Shown: positions 1 to 7,070, numbered from the stretch's first letter. The stretch is 7,898 nucleotides of DNA from Chlorobiota bacterium (GCA_030592565.1 JAUVIX010000164.1:1-7898), one strand, 5' to 3'. A program made the numbers and translations. The notes: a model not told the origin generated them from the letters alone.

Positions 1-2064
1 ACTGACATGCATACAATGGGATTACAACTGACTGCTGAAGAGATTTACAGTATTAACAACTCCAGCCTGAAAGATGCCATTGTTGGTTTATCAACACAAA
101 GCAAACCTAGTGGTTATTTTTGTACAGGTGAAATTGTTTCTGACGAGAGTCTGATGCTTACTAATCACCATTGTGGCTTTGATATTATCCAACAGCACAG
201 TTCCCTTGAACACGATTATCTGAAAGATGGGTTTTGGGCAATGGAAAAAGGAGAGGAGCTTCCAAATGATGCTTTGACAGCTTCTTTCCTTATCAGAATG
301 GCAGATGTTACCGACAGTATTATCCCTTTCCTTAGTGATACAATGAGTGCTACAGAAAGGTCGGCAAAAGTCAGAAAAATTTCAAGTAAATTGAAGAAGC
401 AGGCAAATGAAGACAAAAAATATAATGTCGTTGTAAAAGGTTTTTTTGGTGGAAACGAGTATTATCTGTTTGTTTATAACGTTTATGAGGATGTACGCCT
501 TGTTGGTGCTCCTCCTTCTTCGGTAGGAAAATTTGGCGGAGACACAGATAACTGGATGTGGCCTCGTCATACTGGCGACTTTAGCATGTTTCGTGTTTAT
601 ACTGCTCCCGATGGATCTCCGGCAAAATATTCTGAGGAGAACATACCATTGAAACCAAAGCACTATCTCCCTGTTTCAATCAAAGGGGTTGAGAAGGATG
701 ATTTTGCAATGATATGGGGATATCCTGGAAGCACTAGCAGATATATGACTTCTTACGGTGTACAGTATAATATGGATAAATTTGCACCACCACTTATCGA
801 CCTGCTAGGTAAAAAACTTGAGATAATGAAAGTGGATATGGAAGCCAGTCAGGAAATAATGATAAAATATGCTTCTACTTATGCTTCACTTGCCAATGGT
901 TGGAAGTATTACATTGGACAGTCAAGAGGATTAAAAAAACTTAATGTAGTTACCAAAAAGCGTGAAATCGAAAATCAGTTTACAGATTGGGTTAATGTTG
1001 ATACTGCAAGAGCAAATAAATTTGGCGGAGTATTGAATGAGATAAAGGAAGGATATGTAAAAATGAGTGATGCAATTGGTCCTCTGCTTTATATTAATCT
1101 TGGACTTATGGGGCCTGACATTATTAGCTATGCAAAGCAGTTTTCGCAATATGAAAAAGAGTTGAATGATATTAAAGACAATCCTGATGCGCCAAAACAA
1201 ACAGCAGAAGGATTGCGTGAATCTGCCCAGGAGCACTTTAAAGATTATAATGCACCCACTGATAAAAAGATACTGGCTGGCTTATATAAAATGTATGCAA
1301 ATGATGTCCCTGAAGAGCAATGGCCGGATTTCTTTAAAGAGATAAATAAAAAATACAAAGGTGATTTTGATAAGTTTGCACAGGAGGTGTTTGAGAAATC
1401 AATATTCTCAAGCCAGGATAAGGTTAATGCCTTCCTTGACAAGCCAAATGCTAAAAAACTTGCAAAAGATCCGGCTTATATACTTGCAAGTGATGTTATG
1501 AGTTCTATGATGGCTGTTGCCGGAGGATACCAGGGAGCTCAATCATCCTTGTCGCATGGAAAAAGACTTTTTATTGAGGGGTTACGCGAAATGAATCCCG
1601 ATATGGTTAAATATCCTGATGCTAACTCAACCTTGAGATTGAGTTACGGATCAGTTGAAGACTATTATCCGGCAGATGCAATACATTATGACTATGTAAC
1701 CCATCTTTATGGCGTTATGCAGAAGGAAGACCCTGACAATAATGAATTTATTGTTGCGGATAAGTTGAAAAAACTTTTTGAAGCAAAAGAATACGGAAGG
1801 TATGGAAAAGACGGTAAGCTTAATGTTTGCTTCCTGACCACAAATGATATTACCGGTGGAAATTCAGGAAGCCCGGTAATCAATGGCAACGGAGAGTTGA
1901 TCGGCCTTGCTTTTGATGGAAACTGGGAAGCTATGAGCGGCGATATAGCATTTGAACCTGATCTGCAAAGGACAATTTGCGTGGACACTCGCTACGTTTT
2001 ATTCATTATTGATAAATATGCAGGGGCTCATAATCTTATAGAAGAGATGACCATTGTTGAGTAG
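1..2064 (+). CDS. S46-family dipeptidyl-peptidase, DPP7-like (5' end outside window)
   Basis: A serine exopeptidase that releases dipeptides from the N-terminus of oligopeptides; characterised family members act in the periplasm. The frame is open from base 1, and the Met at base 7 aligns with the family interior just before a conserved LTAEEIYS stretch. The real start and signal peptide, probably some 30-40 residues, therefore lie upstream. Counting from the Met at base 7, TNHHC gives the catalytic His55, HTGDFS gives Asp191, and GGNSGSP gives Ser620. The DNW motif (residues 181-183) and Asp637 match residues known to hold the substrate N-terminus in this family. The residue 18 after the Ser is Gly638; DPP7 enzymes have Gly here and DPP11 enzymes have Arg, so a preference for hydrophobic P1 residues is inferred. 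The reading frame is intact to TAG and is followed by a terminator. Family assignment is very secure; the DPP7 subtype is likely. Confidence 0.95.
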   Translation, partial: TDMHTMGLQLTAEEIYSINNSSLKDAIVGLSTQSKPSGYFCTGEIVSDESLMLTNHHCGFDIIQQHSSLEHDYLKDGFWAMEKGEELPNDALTASFLIRMADVTDSIIPFLSDTMSATERSAKVRKISSKLKKQANEDKKYNVVVKGFFGGNEYYLFVYNVYEDVRLVGAPPSSVGKFGGDTDNWMWPRHTGDFSMFRVYTAPDGSPAKYSEENIPLKPKHYLPVSIKGVEKDDFAMIWGYPGSTSRYMTSYGVQYNMDKFAPPLIDLLGKKLEIMKVDMEASQEIMIKYASTYASLANGWKYYIGQSRGLKKLNVVTKKREIENQFTDWVNVDTARANKFGGVLNEIKEGYVKMSDAIGPLLYINLGLMGPDIISYAKQFSQYEKELNDIKDNPDAPKQTAEGLRESAQEHFKDYNAPTDKKILAGLYKMYANDVPEEQWPDFFKEINKKYKGDFDKFAQEVFEKSIFSSQDKVNAFLDKPNAKKLAKDPAYILASDVMSSMMAVAGGYQGAQSSLSHGKRLFIEGLREMNPDMVKYPDANSTLRLSYGSVEDYYPADAIHYDYVTHLYGVMQKEDPDNNEFIVADKLKKLFEAKEYGRYGKDGKLNVCFLTTNDITGGNSGSPVINGNGELIGLAFDGNWEAMSGDIAFEPDLQRTICVDTRYVLFIIDKYAGAHNLIEEMTIVE

Positions 2065-2088
2065 TTAGTCCAACAATTAAATCCTAAT

Positions 2089-2124
2089 AAAAAAGCCTGG
2101 AGAGAATCCGGGCTTTTTTATTTT
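2089..2124. terminator. Bidirectional rho-independent terminator
   Basis: The stem pairs GCCTGG (2095-2100) with CCGGGC (2108-2113) through one G-U wobble and a 7-base loop. It is extended by six A (2089-2094) facing six T (2114-2119). The T-run follows the stem on the plus strand and the A-run gives a U-run on the minus strand. It can therefore stop both the peptidase transcript, which ends 25 bases before, and the convergent minus-strand transcript, whose stop codon is about 65 bases away. Confidence 0.9.
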
Positions 2125-2183
2125 GAAAAACCCGGCAATAATTGCATTATGCGACCTTTGCAATTTTGTTATAATCCAAAACA

Positions 2184-2969
2184 CTACATAAACATCTCCG
2201 GGTCAAGCAATTTTCTGAAAGGATGGAAGACTCGCCTGCCTTTTTTCTTTTTATATTGCTTCATCATCGACTCCAGACTTATCTCAATATTATTACAGTT
2301 GAAATATTTTAATTCTTTTTTTGAAAACCACTTTTTGAAAAATCCGGTATCCATAACTTCAAAACCTAAAGCTTTTACTATAAAAGGCAGTCTTAACTCA
2401 TCATTACAAAGATCAGGAACCTCAATTTGGTTGTACCTCTCCAAAAAACTTCCAGGATAGCAAAGTCCGGGACCAAGTGAGCCGTACCCTTCTCCTTCAA
2501 AATTCAGGTTTTGCTTAGCAAATTCCCTGAGTTTTTTCCATTGTTTACTTTGCTTCTCGTCGCGTATCCAAAACCATTTATTTTCAATCTTCTTAAGAGG
2601 GATAAGTCCTGTGATTCCTACAGTATCTTTAGGTATGTGTCTGTAAAGATTATCCAGTGAGTCGAGAAGGATCATATCCCACTCCATAATATGGACCATA
2701 TCAAAGTCAATTGTATATCCAAAGTCCTTATACCAAAGTCTTATTGCCAGATCACTATTTTTCCATTTCCACTCATCTGGTTGATTTCTTATACAATAAA
2801 TATCATCAAAATAAGAGACCAGATTCAATGTATAAAACTCAAATTCGTCCTCTTTACCCCCATAAAGTCCATAAATTGGTATACCTGGGTTAAATTTTCT
2901 TAAGAGTTCTAACCGGTTTTGGCAAATCTCGATTTTATTATGGAAACGATATAGGACTATTCTTTTCAT
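2184..2969 (-). CDS. Putative glycosyltransferase, GT-A-like, family not recognised
   Basis: A 261-residue soluble protein with no signal peptide or membrane segment. I do not recognise a named family. The order of elements resembles a GT-A transferase: a hydrophobic first strand (IVLYRF, residues 4-9), a strand ending in E96-W97-D98 that could take the place of the DXD nucleotide-sugar/metal site, an acidic pair D190-E191 followed by LRLPFIVKALGF as in the acceptor/catalytic part of GT2-like enzymes, and a late His (H249, in FHPFR) placed like a C-terminal metal-binding His. It starts 21 bases after the stop of the sulfotransferase-like gene on the same strand, so the two are probably co-transcribed. 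No Shine-Dalgarno is visible before the ATG. The C-terminal region is rich in Lys and Arg (KKKKGRR), which may help membrane association. A role in decorating the glycan made by the divergent genes is inferred from context. Confidence 0.6.
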   Translation of the reverse strand: MKRIVLYRFHNKIEICQNRLELLRKFNPGIPIYGLYGGKEDEFEFYTLNLVSYFDDIYCIRNQPDEWKWKNSDLAIRLWYKDFGYTIDFDMVHIMEWDMILLDSLDNLYRHIPKDTVGITGLIPLKKIENKWFWIRDEKQSKQWKKLREFAKQNLNFEGEGYGSLGPGLCYPGSFLERYNQIEVPDLCNDELRLPFIVKALGFEVMDTGFFKKWFSKKELKYFNCNNIEISLESMMKQYKKKKGRRVFHPFRKLLDPEMFM

Positions 2970-2990
2970 AGTTGTTAGTTATCAAGGTTG

Positions 2991-3791
2991 TTATGCGATT
3001 TTTAACTTATTTGCATAAGGGTCAAGATTGGTTCGTTTGTTCAAAGCATCGTAAAATGATGGTTTAATTTTAACATTCAGATTGAAATCTTTGATAATTT
3101 TTTCAATTGTCTTAGGGTCGTTAAGTTCAGTAATGTCGAATTCCAGATGTTTTATTTCAGGATATGTTTTGAAATATTGCTCACCTCTTTTGAATGTCTC
3201 ATCAATATACCACTCAAGCATTGCTTTTTCATATCTCCTAATATATCCCGGTCTATAGTCCTCAGACCTCCCAAACAACTTATTAACTGACGGTCTGAAA
3301 ATGGTTTTCAATTGTAGTGAGTAATTATAATAAAGCAGCTTTGGGAATTTATACTCTTTTGGCAACTCAGCAAGATTGTTGTCAACAAGTGGGGTTATTG
3401 TCCAGTCCCAGCCTTTATAGTGCAATGGTGTGGCGTCGAGCTTAATATGACTTGCAACAATTTCTTCTGTTTTTCGTGTGATAACCAGTACACCTATTTC
3501 CTCCGGATTTATGTAGTCAGGAATGTACCAACCAAAACCTTTAATAAACATATGATTCGATTCGAAATAGACTTCAGTTTCCTCACTTAGCTTTTTTATT
3601 TCCTCAATTTTTTCAGGCATATTTTTCTCCATCAATTTGGTATTTCCCTTTAAAAACTGGCGCATAGCTTTGGAGTGCATAATTGGGATTGGCTCATGAT
3701 ATGATTTGCATCCATCTATATGCTGAAACAGCTTACTAAGATAATGTGTACCTGTCCTTCCTGTACTAATTGTAAATATGTACTTAATCAT
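2991..3791 (-). CDS. Sulfotransferase-like protein (PAPS-binding P-loop fold)
   Basis: A 266-residue protein with the two nucleotide-binding elements of PAPS-dependent sulfotransferases. Residues 9-15 (STGRTGT), directly after the first beta strand, form the 5'-phosphosulfate loop. R106 and S114, eight residues apart in VITRKTEEIVASH, match the 3'-phosphate-binding pattern (R-x7-S). H32-E33-P34 corresponds to the HEP seen after the first helix in many bacterial members. Family knowledge predicts transfer of sulfate from PAPS to a hydroxyl, here most likely of a sugar given the surrounding glycosyltransferases. The acceptor cannot be read from the sequence. There is no signal peptide or transmembrane segment, so action would be cytoplasmic, before glycan export. 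It is the first gene of a two-gene minus-strand unit, with a TATTTTTG -7 box 24-31 bases upstream of its ATG. The P-loop nucleotide-binding fold is well supported; sulfotransferase activity is likely but not certain. Confidence 0.8.
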   Translation of the reverse strand: MIKYIFTISTGRTGTHYLSKLFQHIDGCKSYHEPIPIMHSKAMRQFLKGNTKLMEKNMPEKIEEIKKLSEETEVYFESNHMFIKGFGWYIPDYINPEEIGVLVITRKTEEIVASHIKLDATPLHYKGWDWTITPLVDNNLAELPKEYKFPKLLYYNYSLQLKTIFRPSVNKLFGRSEDYRPGYIRRYEKAMLEWYIDETFKRGEQYFKTYPEIKHLEFDITELNDPKTIEKIIKDFNLNVKIKPSFYDALNKRTNLDPYANKLKIA

Positions 3792-3814
3792 CTAATATTA
3801 TGATTTAGGTTATA

Positions 3815-3822
3815 CAAAAATA
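3815..3822 (-). promoter_or_regulatory. Bacteroidota-type -7 box for the minus-strand unit
   Basis: On the minus strand this reads TATTTTTG, an exact match to the TAnnTTTG element used by the primary sigma factor of Bacteroidota. Transcription would begin near 3808-3810, leaving a leader of about 17 bases before the ATG at 3791. No clear TTG-type -33 element is seen at the expected distance, so the call rests on the -7 match and position. Confidence 0.5.
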
Positions 3823-3890
3823 TTAAAAAATTACTTTCTAATGCTTTTAATACGAAATAAAACTAAAAATGTTATTTTTTTGACAGGAAA

Positions 3891-3898
3891 TATTTTTG
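3891..3898 (+). promoter_or_regulatory. Candidate upstream -7 box for the glycosyltransferase operon
   Basis: TATTTTTG is an exact TAnnTTTG match, 73 bases before the ATG at 3971. A start here would give a leader of roughly 65 bases containing the dyad at 3915-3937. No good -33 element is visible, and in such T-rich sequence a chance match is quite possible. It is the weaker of the two plus-strand candidates. Confidence 0.3.
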
Positions 3899-3914
3899 TT
3901 TTTTCTGTTGTTTG

Positions 3915-3937
3915 GTAACATTTAAAGCAATTGTTAC
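3915..3937. promoter_or_regulatory. Inverted repeat, possible operator
   Basis: GTAACA (3915-3920) and TGTTAC (3932-3937) are perfect inverted copies separated by 11 bases, about two helical turns from half-site centre to half-site centre. The dyad sits directly upstream of the -7 box at 3939, where a bound regulator would block RNA polymerase. No regulator gene is in the window, and six-base arms can arise by chance. Confidence 0.3.
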
Positions 3938-3938
3938 G

Positions 3939-3946
3939 TATTTTTG
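3939..3946 (+). promoter_or_regulatory. Bacteroidota-type -7 box for the glycosyltransferase operon
   Basis: TATTTTTG is an exact TAnnTTTG match. Transcription would begin near 3952, giving a leader of about 19 bases before the ATG at 3971. A TTTG at 3911-3914 lies 24 bases upstream, somewhat further than the usual -33 spacing. The in-frame TTG at 3944 falls inside this box, so it cannot serve as the start codon if the promoter is real. Confidence 0.5.
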
Positions 3947-3970
3947 TCTGAATTAACTAAAATAGTACTT

Positions 3971-5113
3971 ATGAATATAAGTTATATTTCGGTATTTGAT
4001 GCTTCTGATATTAAGAGTGGCTCAGGGACTGATTATTACATACCAAAAGCAATGATTGCCCAATCGGCAAGCCTTACATATATTTCAAATCTGGAAAGAA
4101 AGAATAAGTACTTTCATAAAGGGAAAGAGTGGTTATACCGGAAGTTCTTAAGTGAAAAATATCTTATTGATCGTTCGCCTACAGTATTACGTGGCTATGC
4201 AGAGCAGATTAAGAAGAGGGCAGAGGGTATAAAAACAGATGTTTTCCTGAGTTATTCATCCATTCCTGTCACTTATCTTGATGCTGGTGCGCCTGTAATT
4301 TTTTGGGCAGATGCTAATTTTGCAGATATGATTGATTATTATCCATACTTTACAGGCCTTTCAGAGGAGACGATACGAAATGGAAATCTGATGGAAAGAC
4401 AGTCAATCCATAATGCTGCTTATGCCGTTTATTCATCCGAATGGGCAAGGCAGGGCGCAATTAAGCATTACGGTGCTGATCCTGAAAAGGTAAAAGTGAT
4501 TCCCTATGGGGCGAATATTGATAACGATTATTCTGTTGAGGATATAAAGGACTTAGTTAACTCAAAGTCAAAAGATGTATGCAAATTGCTGTTTATTGGC
4601 GTTGAATGGTATCGTAAGGGAGGTAAAAGAGCAGTTGAGATTGTAAAATATCTGAATGATAACGGAGTTAAGGCAGAGCTTGCAATAGTTGGCGTAACAC
4701 CTGATGATGGCGAGGAATTGCCGGATTATGTAAAAGTTTATGGCTTCATAAGCAAAAAAACACCCGAAGGTAAAAAGTTACTTGAAGATCTTATTTCCGG
4801 GTCACATTTTCTGGTTTTGCCAACTTTAGCTGACTGTACACCAATTGTTTATTGCGAATTCAGTTCATTTGGAATTCCGTCAATAACAAATGATACAGGA
4901 GGAGTTTCATCAGTAGTGGCTGACAATGTAAACGGAAAGCTATTTCCAGTTGACAGTCCGGCTGAACAATATGGTGAATATATCATTTCTATGTTTACTG
5001 ATCATGGAAAATATATGGATATGGCCTTATCATCGTTTAATGAATATAAAACCAGACTTAACTGGGATTATGCCGGCAGGAAGATGAAGGAGTTAATTGA
5101 AACACTAATGTAA
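3971..5113 (+). CDS. Glycosyltransferase, GT4-like (GT-B fold)
   Basis: A predicted sugar transferase of 380 residues with the two-domain GT-B layout. The N-terminal acceptor half begins with strand NISYISVFDASD and a glycine/serine loop (SGSGTDYYI, residues 16-24). The C-terminal half opens with LLFIGVEWYRKGG, where R215 and K216 occupy the positions that bind the donor diphosphate in GT4 enzymes. The GT4 E-x7-E motif appears as D288-x7-E296 (DCTPIVYCE), so the first acid is Asp, followed by FSSFGIPSITNDTGG. No membrane segment is visible. The ATG at 3971 is preferred over an upstream in-frame TTG at 3944, because it begins at the expected first strand and the TTG overlaps a -7 box. It is first in a four-gene run and its stop is four bases before the next start. 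Donor and acceptor sugars cannot be read from sequence. Confidence 0.88.
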   Translation: MNISYISVFDASDIKSGSGTDYYIPKAMIAQSASLTYISNLERKNKYFHKGKEWLYRKFLSEKYLIDRSPTVLRGYAEQIKKRAEGIKTDVFLSYSSIPVTYLDAGAPVIFWADANFADMIDYYPYFTGLSEETIRNGNLMERQSIHNAAYAVYSSEWARQGAIKHYGADPEKVKVIPYGANIDNDYSVEDIKDLVNSKSKDVCKLLFIGVEWYRKGGKRAVEIVKYLNDNGVKAELAIVGVTPDDGEELPDYVKVYGFISKKTPEGKKLLEDLISGSHFLVLPTLADCTPIVYCEFSSFGIPSITNDTGGVSSVVADNVNGKLFPVDSPAEQYGEYIISMFTDHGKYMDMALSSFNEYKTRLNWDYAGRKMKELIETLM

Positions 5114-5117
5114 GCTA

Positions 5118-6023
5118 ATGAAAGTAGCAATATTAATACCGATATTTAACGGACTGGATTTTACCAGGAAAGCTCTTAAACAAATTTTTCTACAGATAAA
5201 TGAGTTGAAGAATAGTTCTGTTGGGTTTCAGGTAATTGTTATTGATGATGGTTCTACAGATGGTAGCAATGAGTGGATAAAGCAAAGTTTTCCTGAAGTG
5301 CAAATTGAAAGAGGTGATGGAAACTTATGGTGGAGTGGTTCGATAAATGTCGGGGCAAAAATGGCATTTAAAGAACCTGATATATCTCACGTGCTATGGT
5401 GGAATAATGATATTATTCCTGAAAAGGATTATTTTTATAATCTGGTTGAAATATTAGAGGGTTTGGAGGATAATGTTATTATTGGATCAAAAATATATGT
5501 AGCTGAAAATCCTGAGGAGGTTTGGGCGATGGGAGGTGTTTTTAATCCTGTAAAAGGGACCAAGGATATGCATGCTTTTCATGTTAAAGATAGTCGTGAA
5601 CATCAGTCGGTGGTTGATGTACATTGGTTGCCTGGTATGGGAACCCTTGTGCCAAAGAAGGCATTCGATAAAATCGGTTATCTTGATGATGTTAACTTTC
5701 CACAATATCATGGAGACAGTGACTATACCTACCGCGCTTTCAAAAACGGCTTTAAAATAAGTGTTTATCCCAACCTGAAAATCTATAATAATACAGAAAA
5801 TACAGGAATGAAATATCCGGAGACATATAAACAGTTGAAGGAGTCAATGAAATCATTGAAGTCGAACTATAATATAAAAAAAGATATTAAATTCTATAAA
5901 ATCCAATCTGAATCACCACTTGCATATAAAGTGCTGTTTAAAAAGTATTTTGAATATATGGGTGGGTTTATCAAATGGAAAATGTTAGGAATGATAGGAA
6001 TGAAAAGAAAAGTGAAGTTGTGA
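5118..6023 (+). CDS. Glycosyltransferase family 2, WbbL-like
   Basis: A 301-residue GT-A enzyme that should transfer a sugar from a nucleotide donor during glycan assembly at the cytoplasmic membrane. The first strand is VAILIPIFNG (residues 3-12), the nucleotide-binding acid motif is IDDGSTDGS (D43, D44, D48), and GNLWWSGSIN (68-77) is typical of the WbbL/rhamnosyltransferase-like branch. The usual DXD is replaced by N96-N97-D98 in LWWNNDI. WLPGMGTLVPKKAF forms the acceptor-side strand, and D200/D202 in HGDSDYTYR sit where the catalytic base is expected. The C-terminus is strongly basic (KMLGMIGMKRKVKL), which suits contact with the inner membrane. It begins four bases after the previous stop, so translation is probably coupled. 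Rhamnose is a possible donor by resemblance only. Confidence 0.9.
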   Translation: MKVAILIPIFNGLDFTRKALKQIFLQINELKNSSVGFQVIVIDDGSTDGSNEWIKQSFPEVQIERGDGNLWWSGSINVGAKMAFKEPDISHVLWWNNDIIPEKDYFYNLVEILEGLEDNVIIGSKIYVAENPEEVWAMGGVFNPVKGTKDMHAFHVKDSREHQSVVDVHWLPGMGTLVPKKAFDKIGYLDDVNFPQYHGDSDYTYRAFKNGFKISVYPNLKIYNNTENTGMKYPETYKQLKESMKSLKSNYNIKKDIKFYKIQSESPLAYKVLFKKYFEYMGGFIKWKMLGMIGMKRKVKL

Positions 6024-6037
6024 TTAACTGAGAATTT

Positions 6038-7051
6038 ATGAAGAAAGCATACATATATCCAATTTCAGGGCGCGATAGTACCGGGGTGTATAATCCCTAT
6101 ATAGATAATTTTGTAAAATCGTTTAGTAAATATTTTGATTTTGTTAATGTTGATCATCCGTCCTATTCGGGAATTTTAGATATTAGGAACTATTTAGGTA
6201 AAATAGATTATGTCTTTTTTCATTGGATTGAGAATGTGGTTGACAAAAAAGGCGGTTACTTCCAGATGATATTCCTGGTTTCTCTCTTTTACTATTTCAA
6301 ACTTAAAGGAATAAAAACTGTCTTGACAGTTCACAATAGAATTTCTCATGAGGGAACTAATTTGAAGGTAAAAAGCAAACTGATTAAATTTTTATTGAGA
6401 AATTGTGATTACCTTATTGTTCATGCCAAAGAAGGTATCGGGTTTGCCAAAGAGTTTTCCGGTAGAGATGATTTGAATATTATTTTCAGACATCATCCGG
6501 TTACAAATGAGTTTTTGTCTGCAAGTCCTGACAAAGTAATTGATATACTGATATGGGGGAGAATTTCTCCGTACAAAGGAATTGATAAGTTTTTGGAGCT
6601 ACTTTACGATAAGAGGATGGAGAACCGATTCAGAATTGTGATAATCGGTAAAGTATCAGATGAAAGTTATGGGGAACAGCTTATGAAGTTTCAGAATTCA
6701 ACCATAAAAATCATAAACAGATTTGCAGATGAAGAAGAGCTCAAAAGGCTTGCAGGAACATCCAGGATCATTTTATTTCCATACCAAAGTTCAAGTGTGC
6801 TTGGCTCCGGAGTGTTAATGGATTCAGTGGTTTATGAAGCTGACATTCTTGGTCCTCAAAAAGGAGCCTTTGCCGATCTTTCTAACGAAAATATCATTTA
6901 TTCGTATAAAGATTATAATGAAATGATTGATCGAATTGAGGCGATTCTGAAAACTGACAAAGGTATTGACACAGAGAAGCGAAAGAAATTTATTGAGGAA
7001 AACAGTTGGGAGAAATACGCTGAATTTATAATGAATCAATTTAATTCCTGA
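6038..7051 (+). CDS. Glycosyltransferase, divergent GT4-like (GT-B fold)
   Basis: A 337-residue protein with GT-B organisation. The N-terminal half has VFFHWIENV and TVHNR, followed by YLIVHAKEG, the strand-loop pattern common before the domain linker, and then RHHPV (residues 151-155). The C-terminal half starts with ILIWGRISPYKGID (R175, K180), which matches the donor-phosphate contact region of GT4 enzymes. The E-x7-E motif is not present; its place is taken by SSVLGSGVLMDSVVYE (residues 252-267), a GSG-type loop found in some GT-B relatives. A hydrophobic stretch MIFLVSLFYYF lies in the N-terminal half but is short and more likely a membrane-facing helix than a full transmembrane span. 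It sits 14 bases after the previous gene and 19 before the next, within the same operon. Transferase function is likely; the sugar is unknown. Confidence 0.85.
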   Translation: MKKAYIYPISGRDSTGVYNPYIDNFVKSFSKYFDFVNVDHPSYSGILDIRNYLGKIDYVFFHWIENVVDKKGGYFQMIFLVSLFYYFKLKGIKTVLTVHNRISHEGTNLKVKSKLIKFLLRNCDYLIVHAKEGIGFAKEFSGRDDLNIIFRHHPVTNEFLSASPDKVIDILIWGRISPYKGIDKFLELLYDKRMENRFRIVIIGKVSDESYGEQLMKFQNSTIKIINRFADEEELKRLAGTSRIILFPYQSSSVLGSGVLMDSVVYEADILGPQKGAFADLSNENIIYSYKDYNEMIDRIEAILKTDKGIDTEKRKKFIEENSWEKYAEFIMNQFNS

Positions 7052-7070
7052 AAAACAGGTAACTGAAAGT

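Noticed and set aside
7..18. ATG codons at 7 and 16 as the true start of the S46 peptidase.
   Set aside because: The frame is open to base 1, there is no signal peptide after these codons, and S46 proteins have conserved sequence before this point, so the gene is cut by the window edge.
931..1236. Antisense open frame inside the peptidase gene (similar ones at 382-663 and 1707-1988).
   Set aside because: Low-complexity, Phe/Ile/Ser-rich translations opposite a conserved enzyme; no start signals or domain features.
2135..2145. Palindrome GCAATAATTGC after the terminator.
   Set aside because: Short A+T-rich dyad without a second copy or nearby start codon; no reason to call an operator or attachment site.
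2149..2460. A 103-codon plus-strand open frame opposite the GT-A-like gene.
   Set aside because: It lies antisense to a better-supported gene, shows no recognisable motif, and has composition expected of a reverse-strand shadow.
3792..3970. Small gene or RNA gene in the divergent intergenic region.
   Set aside because: No open frame of useful length with a start signal and no tRNA-like or stable structured element seen; promoter elements explain the spacing.
7047..7059. CCTG-AAAAA-CAGG hairpin between the third and fourth operon genes.
   Set aside because: Four-base stem with no T-run following; too weak for a terminator or processing site.
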